A stretch of 64,000 nt of DNA, taken from assembly GCA_963777775.1 (NCBI GenBank), contig CAVZRL010000009.1, positions 1,364,001-1,428,000 on the forward strand, in the 5' to 3' direction. Within the stretch, counting starts at the first letter, position 1. Each line of letters starts with the position of its first letter. This document shows, in pieces, positions 16,293-25,781 of the stretch. Under the pieces are notes generated by a model that ran no database searches, was not told the DNA's origin, and saw only the letters and a program-made list of their open reading frames with translations. The stretch is from WHSW01 sp963777775 (GTDB lineage: Bacteria > Actinomycetota > Thermoleophilia > Solirubrobacterales > 70-9). Both the position numbers and the translations under genes were made by a program.

Positions 16293-18515
16293 TCAGCAGC
16301 GGCAGGGAGCGAATGGGCCCGGCTCGGGCGGCGGCTCCCCGACCCTGACCTTCTCGCGCGCAATCGGGGCCTGGCGATTCGGATCCACGCTGTCGGAGCC
16401 CGCCGCGACGGTGTTGCGATAGACGCCGGGCTTCGTCGGTCGCACGACGGCGCGAATCGTCGCGCTCTCACCCGGTCGCAGGTCGCCCAGCAAGCACGCC
16501 GGCGCGGTGCCCTTGCCTTGCGGGACGCTGATGCAGCGGCCCTTGCTGGGCTTGAGCGAGAGCAGCTTCGCCTCGCGCTCACTACTGAACTCTTGCTCGT
16601 GAATGGTGACGTCGACCGCTTTACCGGGACCCTTGTTTTTCACCTTGACCCGGTAGCGAACCTTGTCGCCGAGCGTGTAACGGTTGCGATTGGCGATCTT
16701 GGTGACGACCAGGTTCGCTCCCTTGGCCTTCTCAGGCTTCGGGACCAAGGGCCCGGGGACCGGGGGGTCGGTAGGCACCGGGCCCGGCGTCGGCCCGGGG
16801 GTCGGCGGCTCGGGCTCGTTTTCGCGCTTGTTGACGAAGGTGCAGCGCGCGTTCGGCCTCGCTTCGGTGAGCAGCACGCCGACGCCGCCCTGATCGAAGG
16901 GGACCGGCTCGCCGTCGCAGGTGACCGCGACCAGCTGCCACTTACCGGCGCCGATCGAGTCCTGCCGGATCTCGTAGCCGCGCAGCGGGATCGAGCTCAG
17001 GTCGTCGCCCTCGGCGAGAGCCGGCACTCCGGGACGTTTCGTCCGCGCGACCACGGTGGAGATCGATGGATCGGCGGGACCACGGGGTCCCACCTCGTAG
17101 GCGGCCGTCGCCGTACCTCCAAGCGTGACCAAGCGAACCTTGATCGAGCCGGCCGGGATGAAGAGATTGGTGTAGGTGCAAATCGTGCCCTGACCCGATT
17201 CGATCGAGACCGTCTGTTGCTCCGTTGGCGGCAGCTCCTCTCCGTCGCAGTCGACCTTCGACAGCTGCCACTTTCCGCTCGTCGAATCCGGGAGCCGCTC
17301 GGTTATTCGATAGTTGCCCGGGTCGAGCCCGAGCTGGGACGGGTCGGCATCGACTGCCACTCCTTCGGTGGTGGTGGTAGCGATCGCGTTCCGGGCTGGG
17401 CCGCCGCCGACTGGCTCGATCTCGAACGGGAACCTGCCGAGTCCGCCGCGAGTGATCTTGCGCAGCAGCAGACCGCCGGGCGGCGGGATCAAGCGGTCCA
17501 CATACGTGCAGGTGACCGTGTCGCCCGCCACCAAGCTGACGGCCACCGAGCGGGCCTGCTCATCGACGACGGCCGTGGGCGAATCGCAGCTGAGGCTCTC
17601 GAGGGCCCAGCCCGCCGGCAGTTGTTGCTCGGCGAACGTCCAGGGCGGGTCGCCGGGCCCAGTCGCTGCGCGGGCGAAGCTCATCTGTCCAGGTGCGCCT
17701 GGTCCGGCGCGCAGCTTGAACCCGCCGTCGGGGTTGAACGAGATGTTGCCCTGGAAAGCGAACGTTTCCATCGCCCCGGCGGGTGCACCGACCGCCTCCT
17801 TGCGGACGACGATCGTGCCCCCCGTCGGCGGCGGTGAGACGTAGTACGCGTAGCAGAAGACATGTCGCCGACCTGAGGCAAACGTGATCCACTCGACGTT
17901 GTCGCCGTTCAGGTTGTCGGACGAGCAACGCAGGGCGCCGAAGCCGTAGGCGCCACCACTGGGGCCGTAGAGCGCCGGGTCGCTCGTCGTCCCCCCCTGG
18001 AGCCAGAGCTTGCTCGGCTTCTTCGCCAATTCCGCCTGCTCGTTGCTGAGCTCGATCGTCACCGCCCCGGTCAGGTCATCGCCCGTGTCAACTCCCTGGT
18101 CGTTGAGCAGCGGGGTGCTCTCGCGCGTGACGATGTCGTCGGCGAAGGGATTGGTGACTATCGAGAGTGCCCCCCACGGGCCCGTCACCGCGCGCGACTC
18201 GATCCCGCGGCCGAGCGTCAGGTGCCAATTCTCGAGCGCCCGGCAGTTGGGCTGCACCCGATCCTCGGTCGCCGCCTCGACCACCTCCCCCTCCTTGTAA
18301 GGCGTGTCGGCGCCGAGGTCCTTGAGGCTCTCCTGGATGTTGTTGCGAGCCCGGTTGGCGGTGATGTCCGTGTAATCGGGGCACACCCGCGCGGCGATCG
18401 TCACCAGCTGACCGGATTGGGCGGCGGCGAGCGTCGGGGCGGCGATAGTGAGTGTGGTGAAGGCCACGATCGCCAACAGGATCAGCGGAGTCCCTCGCTT
18501 CAGGACCGTAGCCAT
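16293..18515 (-). CDS. Large secreted protein with three prealbumin-like repeats and a DUF11-type domain
   Basis: A 740-residue exported protein. A signal peptide (residues 1-33, hydrophobic core LILLAIVAFTTLTIA) precedes a 200-residue unique region with paired cysteines. Three SpaA/prealbumin-like repeats of about 100 residues follow, each ending in the same way: CTYVDR, CTYTNLF and CTFVNKR. Each has a partner cysteine about 30 residues earlier, suggesting disulfides. A Pro-rich spacer (PTPGPTPGP) leads to a DUF11/CARDB-type domain (VTKIANRNRYTLGDKVRY). The end is PFAPCRC, with no LPXTG sorting signal. It is probably a cell-surface or matrix protein. Confidence 0.75.
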   Translation of the reverse strand: MATVLKRGTPLILLAIVAFTTLTIAAPTLAAAQSGQLVTIAARVCPDYTDITANRARNNIQESLKDLGADTPYKEGEVVEAATEDRVQPNCRALENWHLTLGRGIESRAVTGPWGALSIVTNPFADDIVTRESTPLLNDQGVDTGDDLTGAVTIELSNEQAELAKKPSKLWLQGGTTSDPALYGPSGGAYGFGALRCSSDNLNGDNVEWITFASGRRHVFCYAYYVSPPPTGGTIVVRKEAVGAPAGAMETFAFQGNISFNPDGGFKLRAGPGAPGQMSFARAATGPGDPPWTFAEQQLPAGWALESLSCDSPTAVVDEQARSVAVSLVAGDTVTCTYVDRLIPPPGGLLLRKITRGGLGRFPFEIEPVGGGPARNAIATTTTEGVAVDADPSQLGLDPGNYRITERLPDSTSGKWQLSKVDCDGEELPPTEQQTVSIESGQGTICTYTNLFIPAGSIKVRLVTLGGTATAAYEVGPRGPADPSISTVVARTKRPGVPALAEGDDLSSIPLRGYEIRQDSIGAGKWQLVAVTCDGEPVPFDQGGVGVLLTEARPNARCTFVNKRENEPEPPTPGPTPGPVPTDPPVPGPLVPKPEKAKGANLVVTKIANRNRYTLGDKVRYRVKVKNKGPGKAVDVTIHEQEFSSEREAKLLSLKPSKGRCISVPQGKGTAPACLLGDLRPGESATIRAVVRPTKPGVYRNTVAAGSDSVDPNRQAPIAREKVRVGEPPPEPGPFAPCRC

Positions 18516-18632
18516 GCCCGCAGCTTACGGTCACCTCAGGCGCGAGATCGACCATTCGTCCAGAAGGGATGCGAGTTGATAGGACTCGGTGTCGCAATAT
18601 CCGAAACCAGGCTGCCTATCCAAAGGAGAACC

Positions 18633-19142
18633 ATGTCCGACAGACCGGTCTTTCTCTACGCCGCCGTCTACGACCAGATCGCCGACGCCGAGGCCGACTA
18701 CGAGGCCGTGTTCGACCTCCACGCCCTGGGCGCGATCGGAACCTTCGACTCGGCGGTGATCCGCAAGGAAGAGGACGGCAAGGTCCGGGTGACGAAGACC
18801 GAGAAGCCGACCCAGCACGGCGCCTGGACCGGGGCCGGGGTCGGAGCGTTGGTTGGGATCATCTTCCCGCCCGCGATCCTCGGCTCAGCGATCGTCGGGG
18901 CCGGGGCCGGTGGGCTGATCGGACATCTCAGAGGCGGGCTCTCGCGCGACGACCTCAAGGAGCTCGGCGACGAGCTCGAGGCGGGAAGCGCCGCCGTGAT
19001 CGTGCTCGGCGAGTCGAAGATCGAAGAGCAGCTCGCGGAGGCGACGAGGCGCGCCAACAAGCTGATCGAGAAGCAGATCGATGCCGACGCCGAAGAGCTC
19101 AAGCGCGAGATCGAGGCGGCGGCCCGAGAGGACGCGGGCTAA
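18633..19142 (+). CDS. DUF1269-family protein with glycine-rich membrane segment
   Basis: A 169-residue protein. The ATG at 18633 follows an excellent AAAGGAG site. The N-terminal half is a soluble alpha/beta domain (DQIADAEADYEAVF, followed by a conserved AVIRKEEDGKV). The middle has glycine-rich hydrophobic helices (AWTGAGVGALVGIIFPPAIL, then IVGAGAGGLIGHLRGGLS), and the end is a charged helix. This is the DUF1269 arrangement, whose function is unknown. It stands alone between the surface protein and a SnoaL-like gene, and a short hairpin overlaps its stop. Confidence 0.8.
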   Translation: MSDRPVFLYAAVYDQIADAEADYEAVFDLHALGAIGTFDSAVIRKEEDGKVRVTKTEKPTQHGAWTGAGVGALVGIIFPPAILGSAIVGAGAGGLIGHLRGGLSRDDLKELGDELEAGSAAVIVLGESKIEEQLAEATRRANKLIEKQIDADAEELKREIEAAAREDAG

Positions 19143-19150
19143 GGGCCCGC
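19134..19150. terminator. Short hairpin between DUF1269 and SnoaL-like genes
   Basis: GCGGGC at 19134-19139 and GCCCGC at 19145-19150 flank a 5-base loop containing the stop codon. It lies exactly between two convergent genes. There is no U-run. Confidence 0.35.
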
Positions 19151-19152
19151 TG

Positions 19153-19557
19153 CTACTCCTGAAGCCCGGCGGCTTCGAGGGCTTCTTGGGGATCTAGGTA
19201 GGTGTGAATCGAAATCGCCTTGCCGTTCTTGATCTCGACCAGGGTGGCGTAGGGCGACTCGATCTCGGCTCCGCTCCCCCTGCCACGCGCCCGGACGACG
19301 CCGATCCCGATCACTCGGCCGCCGAGGTCCCGGATCTGCGAGTACTCGGCGTGGATCTCCACTGTCGCGAATACATCTCCCAGCATCTCGCGGACCCTGG
19401 CGTGTCCCCGATACACGGTCGCCTCCCCCCCGAGCATCACCTGGAGCACGGGGTGCCACTCCACCTCCGGGTCAAGCTCCTCGAGCAGCGCATCGATGTC
19501 TTGGCGGTGAAACGCGTCGATCACGCGCTGGAAACCCTCCACGTCCTCCTGCGACAT
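19153..19557 (-). CDS. SnoaL-like / NTF2-superfamily protein, paralogue
   Basis: A 134-residue protein with the same layout as the one at 15813-16214: start MSQEDVEGFQRVIDAFHRQD, an EVEWHPV segment, and end EALEAAGLQE. The two are clear paralogues but differ through most of the middle, so the split is not recent. The ligand or reaction is unknown. It is convergent with the DUF1269 gene. Confidence 0.75.
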   Translation of the reverse strand: MSQEDVEGFQRVIDAFHRQDIDALLEELDPEVEWHPVLQVMLGGEATVYRGHARVREMLGDVFATVEIHAEYSQIRDLGGRVIGIGVVRARGRGSGAEIESPYATLVEIKNGKAISIHTYLDPQEALEAAGLQE

Positions 19558-19610
19558 CGCACGAAGTATCCCGGCAGGGTCCCGTCGTCTGCGGACGGGA
19601 TACTGGCCGC

Positions 19611-20132
19611 GTGCGCTACTACCCGGAGGTACCGGCGCAGACTCTCGGCCGCGGGGTCGAGCAGGCGGGCAACTCGGTGGAGGGCGGTTTCGAGGACGCC
19701 GGTGGCACCGTCGCGGACGTGCCGATCGTCGGCGGGGCGCTCGACGAAGCGTTCACCGAGGTCGGTGAGCAGACGGGCGGCACCACGGCCGCGCTCGGCG
19801 AGGCCGGCGAGTCCGCCGTCGAGGACACGGCGAACCTGCTCGGCTGGGTGACCTTCGGGCTGCCGACGCTGGTCGTCCTGCTCTGGGCCGTGCCGCGACG
19901 AGTCTCGCGCTCTCGCCGGTTGAGCGCCTCAGCGCGCGTGCTCGGCGATCTGCAGAGCGCCGAACGCCGGCGCCTGCTGGCGATGCGCGCCGCCTTCGGA
20001 CTCCCCTACGAGACGCTGCTCTCCTACAGCCCGGACCCGATCGGGGCGCTCGCCGACGGCGATCACGAACCGCTCGTCAGGGCGCTGTTCGAGGAGGCGG
20101 GCCTGCGGGCGCCGGACTCGCCGCCGCGTTGA
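19611..20132 (+). CDS. Hypothetical membrane-anchored protein, 173 residues
   Basis: It starts at GTG 19611. The first 80 residues are glycine- and glutamate-rich with GG and GE repeats (GRGVEQAGNSVEGGFEDAGG and more of the same kind). One hydrophobic helix follows (LGWVTFGLPTLVVLLWAV, about residues 83-100). The C-terminal 70 residues are basic then acidic, with the RRRLLAMRAAFGLPYETLL segment. No family is recognised. The gene is isolated on the plus strand between convergent and divergent neighbours. Confidence 0.6.
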   Translation: MRYYPEVPAQTLGRGVEQAGNSVEGGFEDAGGTVADVPIVGGALDEAFTEVGEQTGGTTAALGEAGESAVEDTANLLGWVTFGLPTLVVLLWAVPRRVSRSRRLSASARVLGDLQSAERRRLLAMRAAFGLPYETLLSYSPDPIGALADGDHEPLVRALFEEAGLRAPDSPPR

Positions 20133-20252
20133 TCCGGCGCTCGCCCGCCGGTCGCGGACTCAGGCCGGCTGGCGAGATGCCAGTCCGCTCGTGTCGACGG
20201 GCGATCTGCATTTGAGGCCGATCGCGCGTTCGGTGTAGCCTCGACCGGTCGG

Positions 20253-22769
20253 ATGCGGATGCTGCGCCGGAGGTCCCGCCCGGCGGCACGGAGGCTCGCC
20301 CCGCTGCTTGTCGCTGCGTTCGTTTCGCTGACGCTCTCCGCCTGCACGCTCGCGCCTCACAACGTGACCAGCACGGCGGCGACGCTCTCGGGCGTCGTCT
20401 GGCCGAGCGGCAAGCCGACCACCTACTGGTTCGAGTACGGGACCACGACTTCCTATGGGCAGACGACCCCGACCAAGAGCGTCGGCCCGACTGCCGGCGG
20501 CGTCGGGGTCTCGGAACGGGTCACGGGCCTCTCACCCGGGACCAGCTACCACGTGCGCCTCTGTCAGGACAACTCCGAGGGGCGGAAATGCCACGCGGAC
20601 GTGGCCTTCACCACCAAGCAGCCAGGCTTCCAGGAAGAGGTGGCGCTCGAGGGCCTCGAGCTGCCGACCGCGGTGCGCTTTGCCGCCGACGGGCGCGTCT
20701 TCGTGGCCGAGAAGCGCGGCATCGTCAAGGTCTTCGACAGCCTCGGCGACCCGACCCCGGCCACCTTCGCCGACCTGCGCACCAAGGTCTTCAACAACAG
20801 TGACCGCGGGCTCCTCGGGCTCGCTCTCGACCCGTCCTTTCCCTCCCGGCCCTACGTCTACGTCGCCTACCACCACGACGCCCTTCCCGGCGGCAGCGCG
20901 CCGCGCTATGGGAGTCCCGGGGCCGACTCCGATCCCTGCCCCGACGCCGGGCAGAGCTGTCCATCGGACGGGCGCGTCTCGCGGCTGACCGCGGCCGGAA
21001 ACCAGATGACCGCCGAGAAGGTGCTCGTCGACGACTACTGCTTCCAGTACGACAGCCACTCGGTCGGCCACCTCGCGTTCGGGCCCGGCGGCGCCCTCTA
21101 CGCCAGCGCCGGCGACGGCTCGAGCTACTGGTTCGCCGACTACGGCCAGGTCGGCAATCCGTGCGGCGACCCGCCCGGCCCGCCGGGGGCCGACCTGAAC
21201 GCCCCCGGCGCCGAGGGCGGCTCGCTGCGCTCCCAGGACCTTCGCACCCCGGCCGATCCCGCCGGCCTCAACGGCGCGATCATCCGCATCCATCCCGACA
21301 CCGGCGAGGCGCTGACCGACAACCCGCTCGCTGCGAGTCCCGACCCCAACGCCCGGCGGATCGTCGCCTACGGGCTGCGCAACCCGTACCGCTTCGCGCT
21401 CCGGCCGGGCACCGGCGAGGTCTGGACCGGGGACGTCGGCTGGGGAGAGTGGGAGGAGGTCAATCGGATCGCCAACCCGACCGGCGCGCCGGTTGAGAAC
21501 CTCGGCTGGCCGTGTTACCAGGGCGGCGCGCGAGATCCGGGCTATGAGAGCGCCGGCCTCGACCTCTGCTTGGGCCTCTACGGCGCTCCGGGCGCGGCCC
21601 TTGCTCCCACCTACGCCTACCGGCACGCGGACGCGGTCGTCGCGGGGGAGGGCTGCGGCAGTGGCAGCTCGGCGATCGCCGGGCTCGCCTTCAAGCCGAC
21701 CGGGGTCGGGAACTACCCGTCCGCCTACGACGGAGCGCTCTTCTTCTCCGACTACGCCCGCGGTTGCATCTGGGCGGTTAAGGCGGGGGCCGGCGGGCTG
21801 CCCGACCCGGCGCGGATCGAGACCTTCCAGCAGGCGTCGTACCCCGTCGATCTGGTCTTCGGCCCTGGAGGTGACCTCTTCTACAGCTCGATCGCGACCG
21901 GGACGATCCGGCGGATCCGCTACTTCACGGGTAACACGCCGCCGTCCGCGGACGCCCAGGCGACGCCCACCTACGGAGCGCCGCCCCTGAACGTCACCTT
22001 CGATGCGACCGGCTCGAGTGATCGTGACGAGGAGCCGCTCAGCTATGCGTGGGACCTCGACGACGACGGGCAGTTCGACGACTCGACCGCGGCAAGGCCG
22101 GCGAGGACCTTCACCCAGGCGGGCAGCCACCGGGTCACGCTGCAGGTAACCGACGGCAGCGCCGCCAGCGACACCGACTCGATCACGATCAGCGTCGGCA
22201 ACACGCCGCCTAACGTCACGCTCGAGGATCCGTCGCCGAGCCAGACCTGGAGGGTGGGCCAGCGGCTTGACTTTGCGGGCTCCGCGTTCGACACCCAGGA
22301 CGGGGTCCTGCCCGCCTCGGCGTACGACTGGGAGGTCAACCTGCAGCACTGTCACGCGGCAGACGACTGTCACGCTCACTTCCTGCAGACCTTCCAGAAC
22401 GTAGCCGCGGGCTCCTTCCTCGCGCCCGACCACGAGTACCCCTCATATCTGGAGCTGAAGGTCACCGCGACCGACTCCGGCGGGCTCAGCGACTCAGAGA
22501 GCGTCCGCCTCGACCCGAGGACGGTCACGCTGCGGTTCGAAACCACGCCGAGCGGGCTCGAGCTCGCGCTGAACGCCGAGAGCGCAGCGGCGCCGTTCAC
22601 GCGGACCGTGATCGAGGGCTCGATGAACTCGATCAGCGCTCCCACTCCCCAGACGCTGCTCGGGCTGAGCTGGGCCTTCGAGTCGTGGTCGGACGGAGGC
22701 GACGCGAGTCACAACCTGACCGCCAACGCAGGCGCGACCTACCGGGCGCAGTTCGAACAGCAGCCCTGA
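20253..22769 (+). CDS. Secreted lipoprotein: Fn3-like + PQQ-type sugar (GSDH) beta-propeller + PKD domain
   Basis: An 838-residue exported protein. Its lipoprotein signal has lipobox LSAC (Cys at about 31). Residues 35-130 resemble a fibronectin-type module (YWFEYGTTTSYG). Residues 140-560 form a glucose/sorbosone-dehydrogenase-like six-bladed propeller (ELPTAVRFAADGRVFVAEK, GLLGLALDP, AYGLRNPYRFALRP and DVGWGEWEEVN, each typical). Residues 565-650 are a PKD domain (DATGSSDRDEEPLSYAWDLD), followed by a second beta module. It probably oxidises sugars at the cell surface with PQQ, but cofactor residues were not traced individually. Confidence 0.85.
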   Translation: MRMLRRRSRPAARRLAPLLVAAFVSLTLSACTLAPHNVTSTAATLSGVVWPSGKPTTYWFEYGTTTSYGQTTPTKSVGPTAGGVGVSERVTGLSPGTSYHVRLCQDNSEGRKCHADVAFTTKQPGFQEEVALEGLELPTAVRFAADGRVFVAEKRGIVKVFDSLGDPTPATFADLRTKVFNNSDRGLLGLALDPSFPSRPYVYVAYHHDALPGGSAPRYGSPGADSDPCPDAGQSCPSDGRVSRLTAAGNQMTAEKVLVDDYCFQYDSHSVGHLAFGPGGALYASAGDGSSYWFADYGQVGNPCGDPPGPPGADLNAPGAEGGSLRSQDLRTPADPAGLNGAIIRIHPDTGEALTDNPLAASPDPNARRIVAYGLRNPYRFALRPGTGEVWTGDVGWGEWEEVNRIANPTGAPVENLGWPCYQGGARDPGYESAGLDLCLGLYGAPGAALAPTYAYRHADAVVAGEGCGSGSSAIAGLAFKPTGVGNYPSAYDGALFFSDYARGCIWAVKAGAGGLPDPARIETFQQASYPVDLVFGPGGDLFYSSIATGTIRRIRYFTGNTPPSADAQATPTYGAPPLNVTFDATGSSDRDEEPLSYAWDLDDDGQFDDSTAARPARTFTQAGSHRVTLQVTDGSAASDTDSITISVGNTPPNVTLEDPSPSQTWRVGQRLDFAGSAFDTQDGVLPASAYDWEVNLQHCHAADDCHAHFLQTFQNVAAGSFLAPDHEYPSYLELKVTATDSGGLSDSESVRLDPRTVTLRFETTPSGLELALNAESAAAPFTRTVIEGSMNSISAPTPQTLLGLSWAFESWSDGGDASHNLTANAGATYRAQFEQQP

Positions 22770-22918
22770 GGCGACCGCAGCCGATCCGCTGATCCGATCT
22801 CGCTCTCTCCCCGTAAAGGGGATCTGAACAGGGACGGCGAGAGCCGGAGTTCCGAACCCGCCCACATGGCCGGGGTGCCTCGTCGCCCAGATCCATCCGT
22901 ATTCAGAAAGGATTGGCG

Positions 22919-24370
22919 ATGAGTAAGTCACGCAGCTCGAAGCGCTGGTTGCTGCCCGCCGCGGTTGCCGCAGCGGCGGCGATCGCGGTTCCGGTGGCGA
23001 TCAGCTCGAGTCACCGCGAGGCGCCGAGCATCAGCCTCGACCCGACCGCGGACAACACCGACGTCTACGCCTGGACGGCGCCCGGAGCCGAGGACGCGAT
23101 CACGATCGCGTCGAATTGGATCCCGGGGCAGGTTCCGGCCAACGGCCCGAACTTCTTCCGGTTCGACGATCGGGCCCGTTACTACAACAACATCGACAAT
23201 AACGGCGACGGCGTCGCGGACATCAAGTACCGGTTCACGTTCGACACCGAGGTCCGCAACCCGAACTCGTTCCTCTACGCGGGCCCGGGGACACAGGACT
23301 TCGCCGACCCGGGGCTCAACGTCGTGCAGACGTATGACCTGGTCCGCGAGCAGTACAACCGCAAGGGCAAGCTGACCGGCAAGCGCAGGCTCGGCAACGA
23401 CCTGCCGGTCGCGCCGCCGAACATCGGGCCGAAGACGTTCCCGAACTACAGCAACTTCGTCTCTCAAGCGACGAAGACGCTCAAGAACGGGACGAAGCTG
23501 TTCGTCGGAACCCGCGACGAGCCGTTCTTCGTCGACCTCGGAGCCACTTTCGACGCGATCAACGTGCGCGCCGGAACCGGCAACGAGGGCCAGGGCCGCG
23601 ACGACCTGTCCGGCTACTGGACCTCCTCGACGATCATGCAGATCCCCGAGCGCGAGGTGACCAAGAACCACAAGCCGGTCGCCAATGCGGACGCGTCGAA
23701 CGCGGTCGTCGGCGTCTGGTCGACCACCGAGCGGCGCAAGCTCGAGGTCAGCGGCGGCTACGCGAAGAGCCAGAAGAGCAACCACGGCCACGACAAGTGG
23801 GTGCAGGTCTCGCGGCTCGGCAACCCGCTGATCAACGAGGTGATCATCCCGCTCGGCCAGAAGGACAGGTTCAACCGCACCACCCCTGACCGCGACGCCG
23901 AGTTGTACGGGCAGTTCGCGCTCAATCCGGAGCTGGCGTCGATCCTGAACGCGCTGTTCGACGTCAACGCGCCGGAGACCGACCGCACGGACATCGTCGA
24001 GGCGGTGCTCCAGGGCATCCCGGGGCTGAACCAGCACTCGGGCAAGTTCGCCGGCACGCCGGTTGACACCCTGAAGCTCAACCTCGGCGTTCCGCCGACC
24101 GCGATGCCGGACCGCTTCGGCGTCATCGGCGGCGACCTCGCCGGCTACCCGAACGGCCGGCGCCCGACCGACGACGTGGTCGACATCGACCTCCAGGTCG
24201 TCGCCGGGATCCTGGTCGGCAACGCGGTGCCGCTCGGTGACGGCGTGGACGAGGACAGCGTCGGCTTCGACGCCCAGTTCCCGTACCTCGCCGACCCGGA
24301 GTCGGGCTTCGACTCGAACCCCGGGCAGTTCATCCAGCCGGCCCACCCGCCAGTCCCGGCGGGCGGCTGA
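22919..24370 (+). CDS. Secreted DUF4331-family protein
   Basis: A 483-residue exported protein. The ATG at 22919 has AAAGGA seven bases upstream, better than the TTG two codons earlier. A signal peptide (LLPAAVAAAAAIAVPVAI) is followed by the family start SSHREAPSISLDPTADNTD. A DNNGDGVAD loop near residue 95 looks like a calcium-binding motif. The C-terminal part carries FGVIGGDLAGYPNGRRPTDD, also typical of DUF4331. The biochemical role is unknown. It heads a run with a TPR protein and a nickel/cobalt transporter on the same strand, followed directly by a strong hairpin. Confidence 0.88.
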   Translation: MSKSRSSKRWLLPAAVAAAAAIAVPVAISSSHREAPSISLDPTADNTDVYAWTAPGAEDAITIASNWIPGQVPANGPNFFRFDDRARYYNNIDNNGDGVADIKYRFTFDTEVRNPNSFLYAGPGTQDFADPGLNVVQTYDLVREQYNRKGKLTGKRRLGNDLPVAPPNIGPKTFPNYSNFVSQATKTLKNGTKLFVGTRDEPFFVDLGATFDAINVRAGTGNEGQGRDDLSGYWTSSTIMQIPEREVTKNHKPVANADASNAVVGVWSTTERRKLEVSGGYAKSQKSNHGHDKWVQVSRLGNPLINEVIIPLGQKDRFNRTTPDRDAELYGQFALNPELASILNALFDVNAPETDRTDIVEAVLQGIPGLNQHSGKFAGTPVDTLKLNLGVPPTAMPDRFGVIGGDLAGYPNGRRPTDDVVDIDLQVVAGILVGNAVPLGDGVDEDSVGFDAQFPYLADPESGFDSNPGQFIQPAHPPVPAGG

Positions 24371-24386
24371 CCGACCGGTTCCGCAG

Positions 24387-24418
24387 CGGAGGGAGCGCTC
24401 GTGCGGGCGCTCCCTCCG
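24387..24418 (+). terminator. Strong hairpin after the DUF4331 gene
   Basis: CGGAGGGAGCGC at 24387-24398 pairs perfectly over 12 bp with GCGCTCCCTCCG at 24407-24418 around an 8-base loop. No U-tract follows, as is common in GC-rich actinobacteria. It probably limits read-through into the TPR gene. Confidence 0.65.
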
Positions 24419-24461
24419 CCGGAGCCGGAGTCCAACTCCTGAACGACCCCCGAGGAACCCG

Positions 24462-25781
24462 ATGTCGACCGAATCGATCGCGCCCCGCCCGCGGCTGATC
24501 AAGTTCGTCGCCCCGCTTGCCACCTTTGCGGTTGCGCTGGCGGCGTTCGCGCTCGTCAACCGCAGCGCCTCCCTCGACGCAGGCAACGCGCCCGCAACTC
24601 TCGACCCGAGATCGGGCGCCGGCGCCAAGGCGCAGCTCGCCGGTCTGCAGGAGGAGGTGCGCGCCGATCCCTCCGATCCGGGCGCGGCGACGGCGCTTGG
24701 CGACCTCTACTACCTGCGCGCCCGCGAGACCGGTGACCCGAGCTTCTACGAGCGCGCCGGCCGCGCCTACGAGGCGGCGCTCGCGGTCGCCCCTCGGGAC
24801 CCGGCGGCGCTCAGCGGCGCGGCGACCCTGGCCCTTGCCCGGCACGAGTTCCGCGCCGGCCTGGCGCTCGCCCGCCGCGCGCACCGGATCGAGCCGGGGC
24901 TATTGCGGCCGTACCCGGCGATCGTCGACGCCCAGATCGAGCTCGGTCGCTACGCCGCAGCGGCCCGCACGCTGGAGCGGATGGTCTCGCTGAAGCCGAA
25001 CGTTCCGTCCTATGCGCGGGTCTCCTACTTCCGCGAGCTCAATGGCGACCTCGACGGCGCCGTGCGAGCGATGCGGCTCGCGGTCGCCGCGGGGGGCGGG
25101 GGCGAGGCGCTCGCCTACGTCCAGACACTGCTCGGCAAGCTGGAGCTCGATCGCGGCCGATACCGGGCCGCCGGGGTCTCCTACCGCGCGGCGCTCGCAG
25201 GCAGCCCCGGCTATCCGCCCGCGCTGGCCGGGCTGGCCCGCGTCGCCTCCGCGCGCGGCGATCTCGGCTCGGCGATCGGCCGCTACCGCGAGGTCGTCGA
25301 CCGCCTGCCGCTGCCCGAGCACGCGATCGCCCTCGCCGAGGCGGAGCTCGCCGCAGGACGGATGGCGGCGGCGCGCCGCGACCTGGCACTGGTCGACGTC
25401 CAGGTCCGGCTCCTGCGCGCGGCCGGAGTCGACGTCGACGCCGAGCTCGCGGTCTACGAGGCCGACCACGGCGATCCCCGCCGAGCGCTGGCGCTCGGCC
25501 GTGGCGCCTGGCGGCGGGCTCCCGGTGTGCGCTCAGCCGACGCCTATTCCTGGGCGCTGCACGCCGCCGGTCGGGATCAGGAGGCGCTCGCGATCTCGCG
25601 CGAGGCGATGCGGCTCGGTTCCCGTGATCCCTACTTCCTCTATCACGCGGGCCTGATCGCGGCCGGCGCGGGGCAGATCGAGCGCGCCCGCACGCTGCTC
25701 GGCAGGCTGCTCGCCCAGAGCCCGGCGTTCAGCCCCTACCACGGCCCCCGTGCCCGGCGCACCCTGGAGGCGCTCGGATGA
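24462..25781 (+). CDS. Membrane-anchored tetratricopeptide-repeat protein
   Basis: A 439-residue protein starting at ATG 24462 after CGAGGAA. A single N-terminal hydrophobic helix (residues 18-34, APLATFAVALAAFALV) anchors it, and the rest is outside or inside the membrane as an array of TPR-like helical pairs with Ala/Leu/Tyr spacing (ALGDLYYLRA, AGRAYEAALAVAP, ALAGLARVASARGDLGSAI). Such arrays bind proteins. It ends overlapping the next start by 4 bp, so it is made with the nickel/cobalt transporter. A role in assembling or regulating that transporter is inference. Confidence 0.8.
   Translation: MSTESIAPRPRLIKFVAPLATFAVALAAFALVNRSASLDAGNAPATLDPRSGAGAKAQLAGLQEEVRADPSDPGAATALGDLYYLRARETGDPSFYERAGRAYEAALAVAPRDPAALSGAATLALARHEFRAGLALARRAHRIEPGLLRPYPAIVDAQIELGRYAAAARTLERMVSLKPNVPSYARVSYFRELNGDLDGAVRAMRLAVAAGGGGEALAYVQTLLGKLELDRGRYRAAGVSYRAALAGSPGYPPALAGLARVASARGDLGSAIGRYREVVDRLPLPEHAIALAEAELAAGRMAAARRDLALVDVQVRLLRAAGVDVDAELAVYEADHGDPRRALALGRGAWRRAPGVRSADAYSWALHAAGRDQEALAISREAMRLGSRDPYFLYHAGLIAAGAGQIERARTLLGRLLAQSPAFSPYHGPRARRTLEALG

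Noticed and set aside
15801..17837. 678-residue plus-strand open frame over the SnoaL-like and surface-protein genes
   Set aside because: Both minus-strand genes carry recognisable domains and signal peptide. The plus frame is an Arg-rich shadow.
20532..22433. 633-residue open frame opposite the GSDH lipoprotein gene
   Set aside because: The plus-strand gene has signal peptide, propeller and PKD motifs. The minus frame shows no motif and only reflects codon bias.
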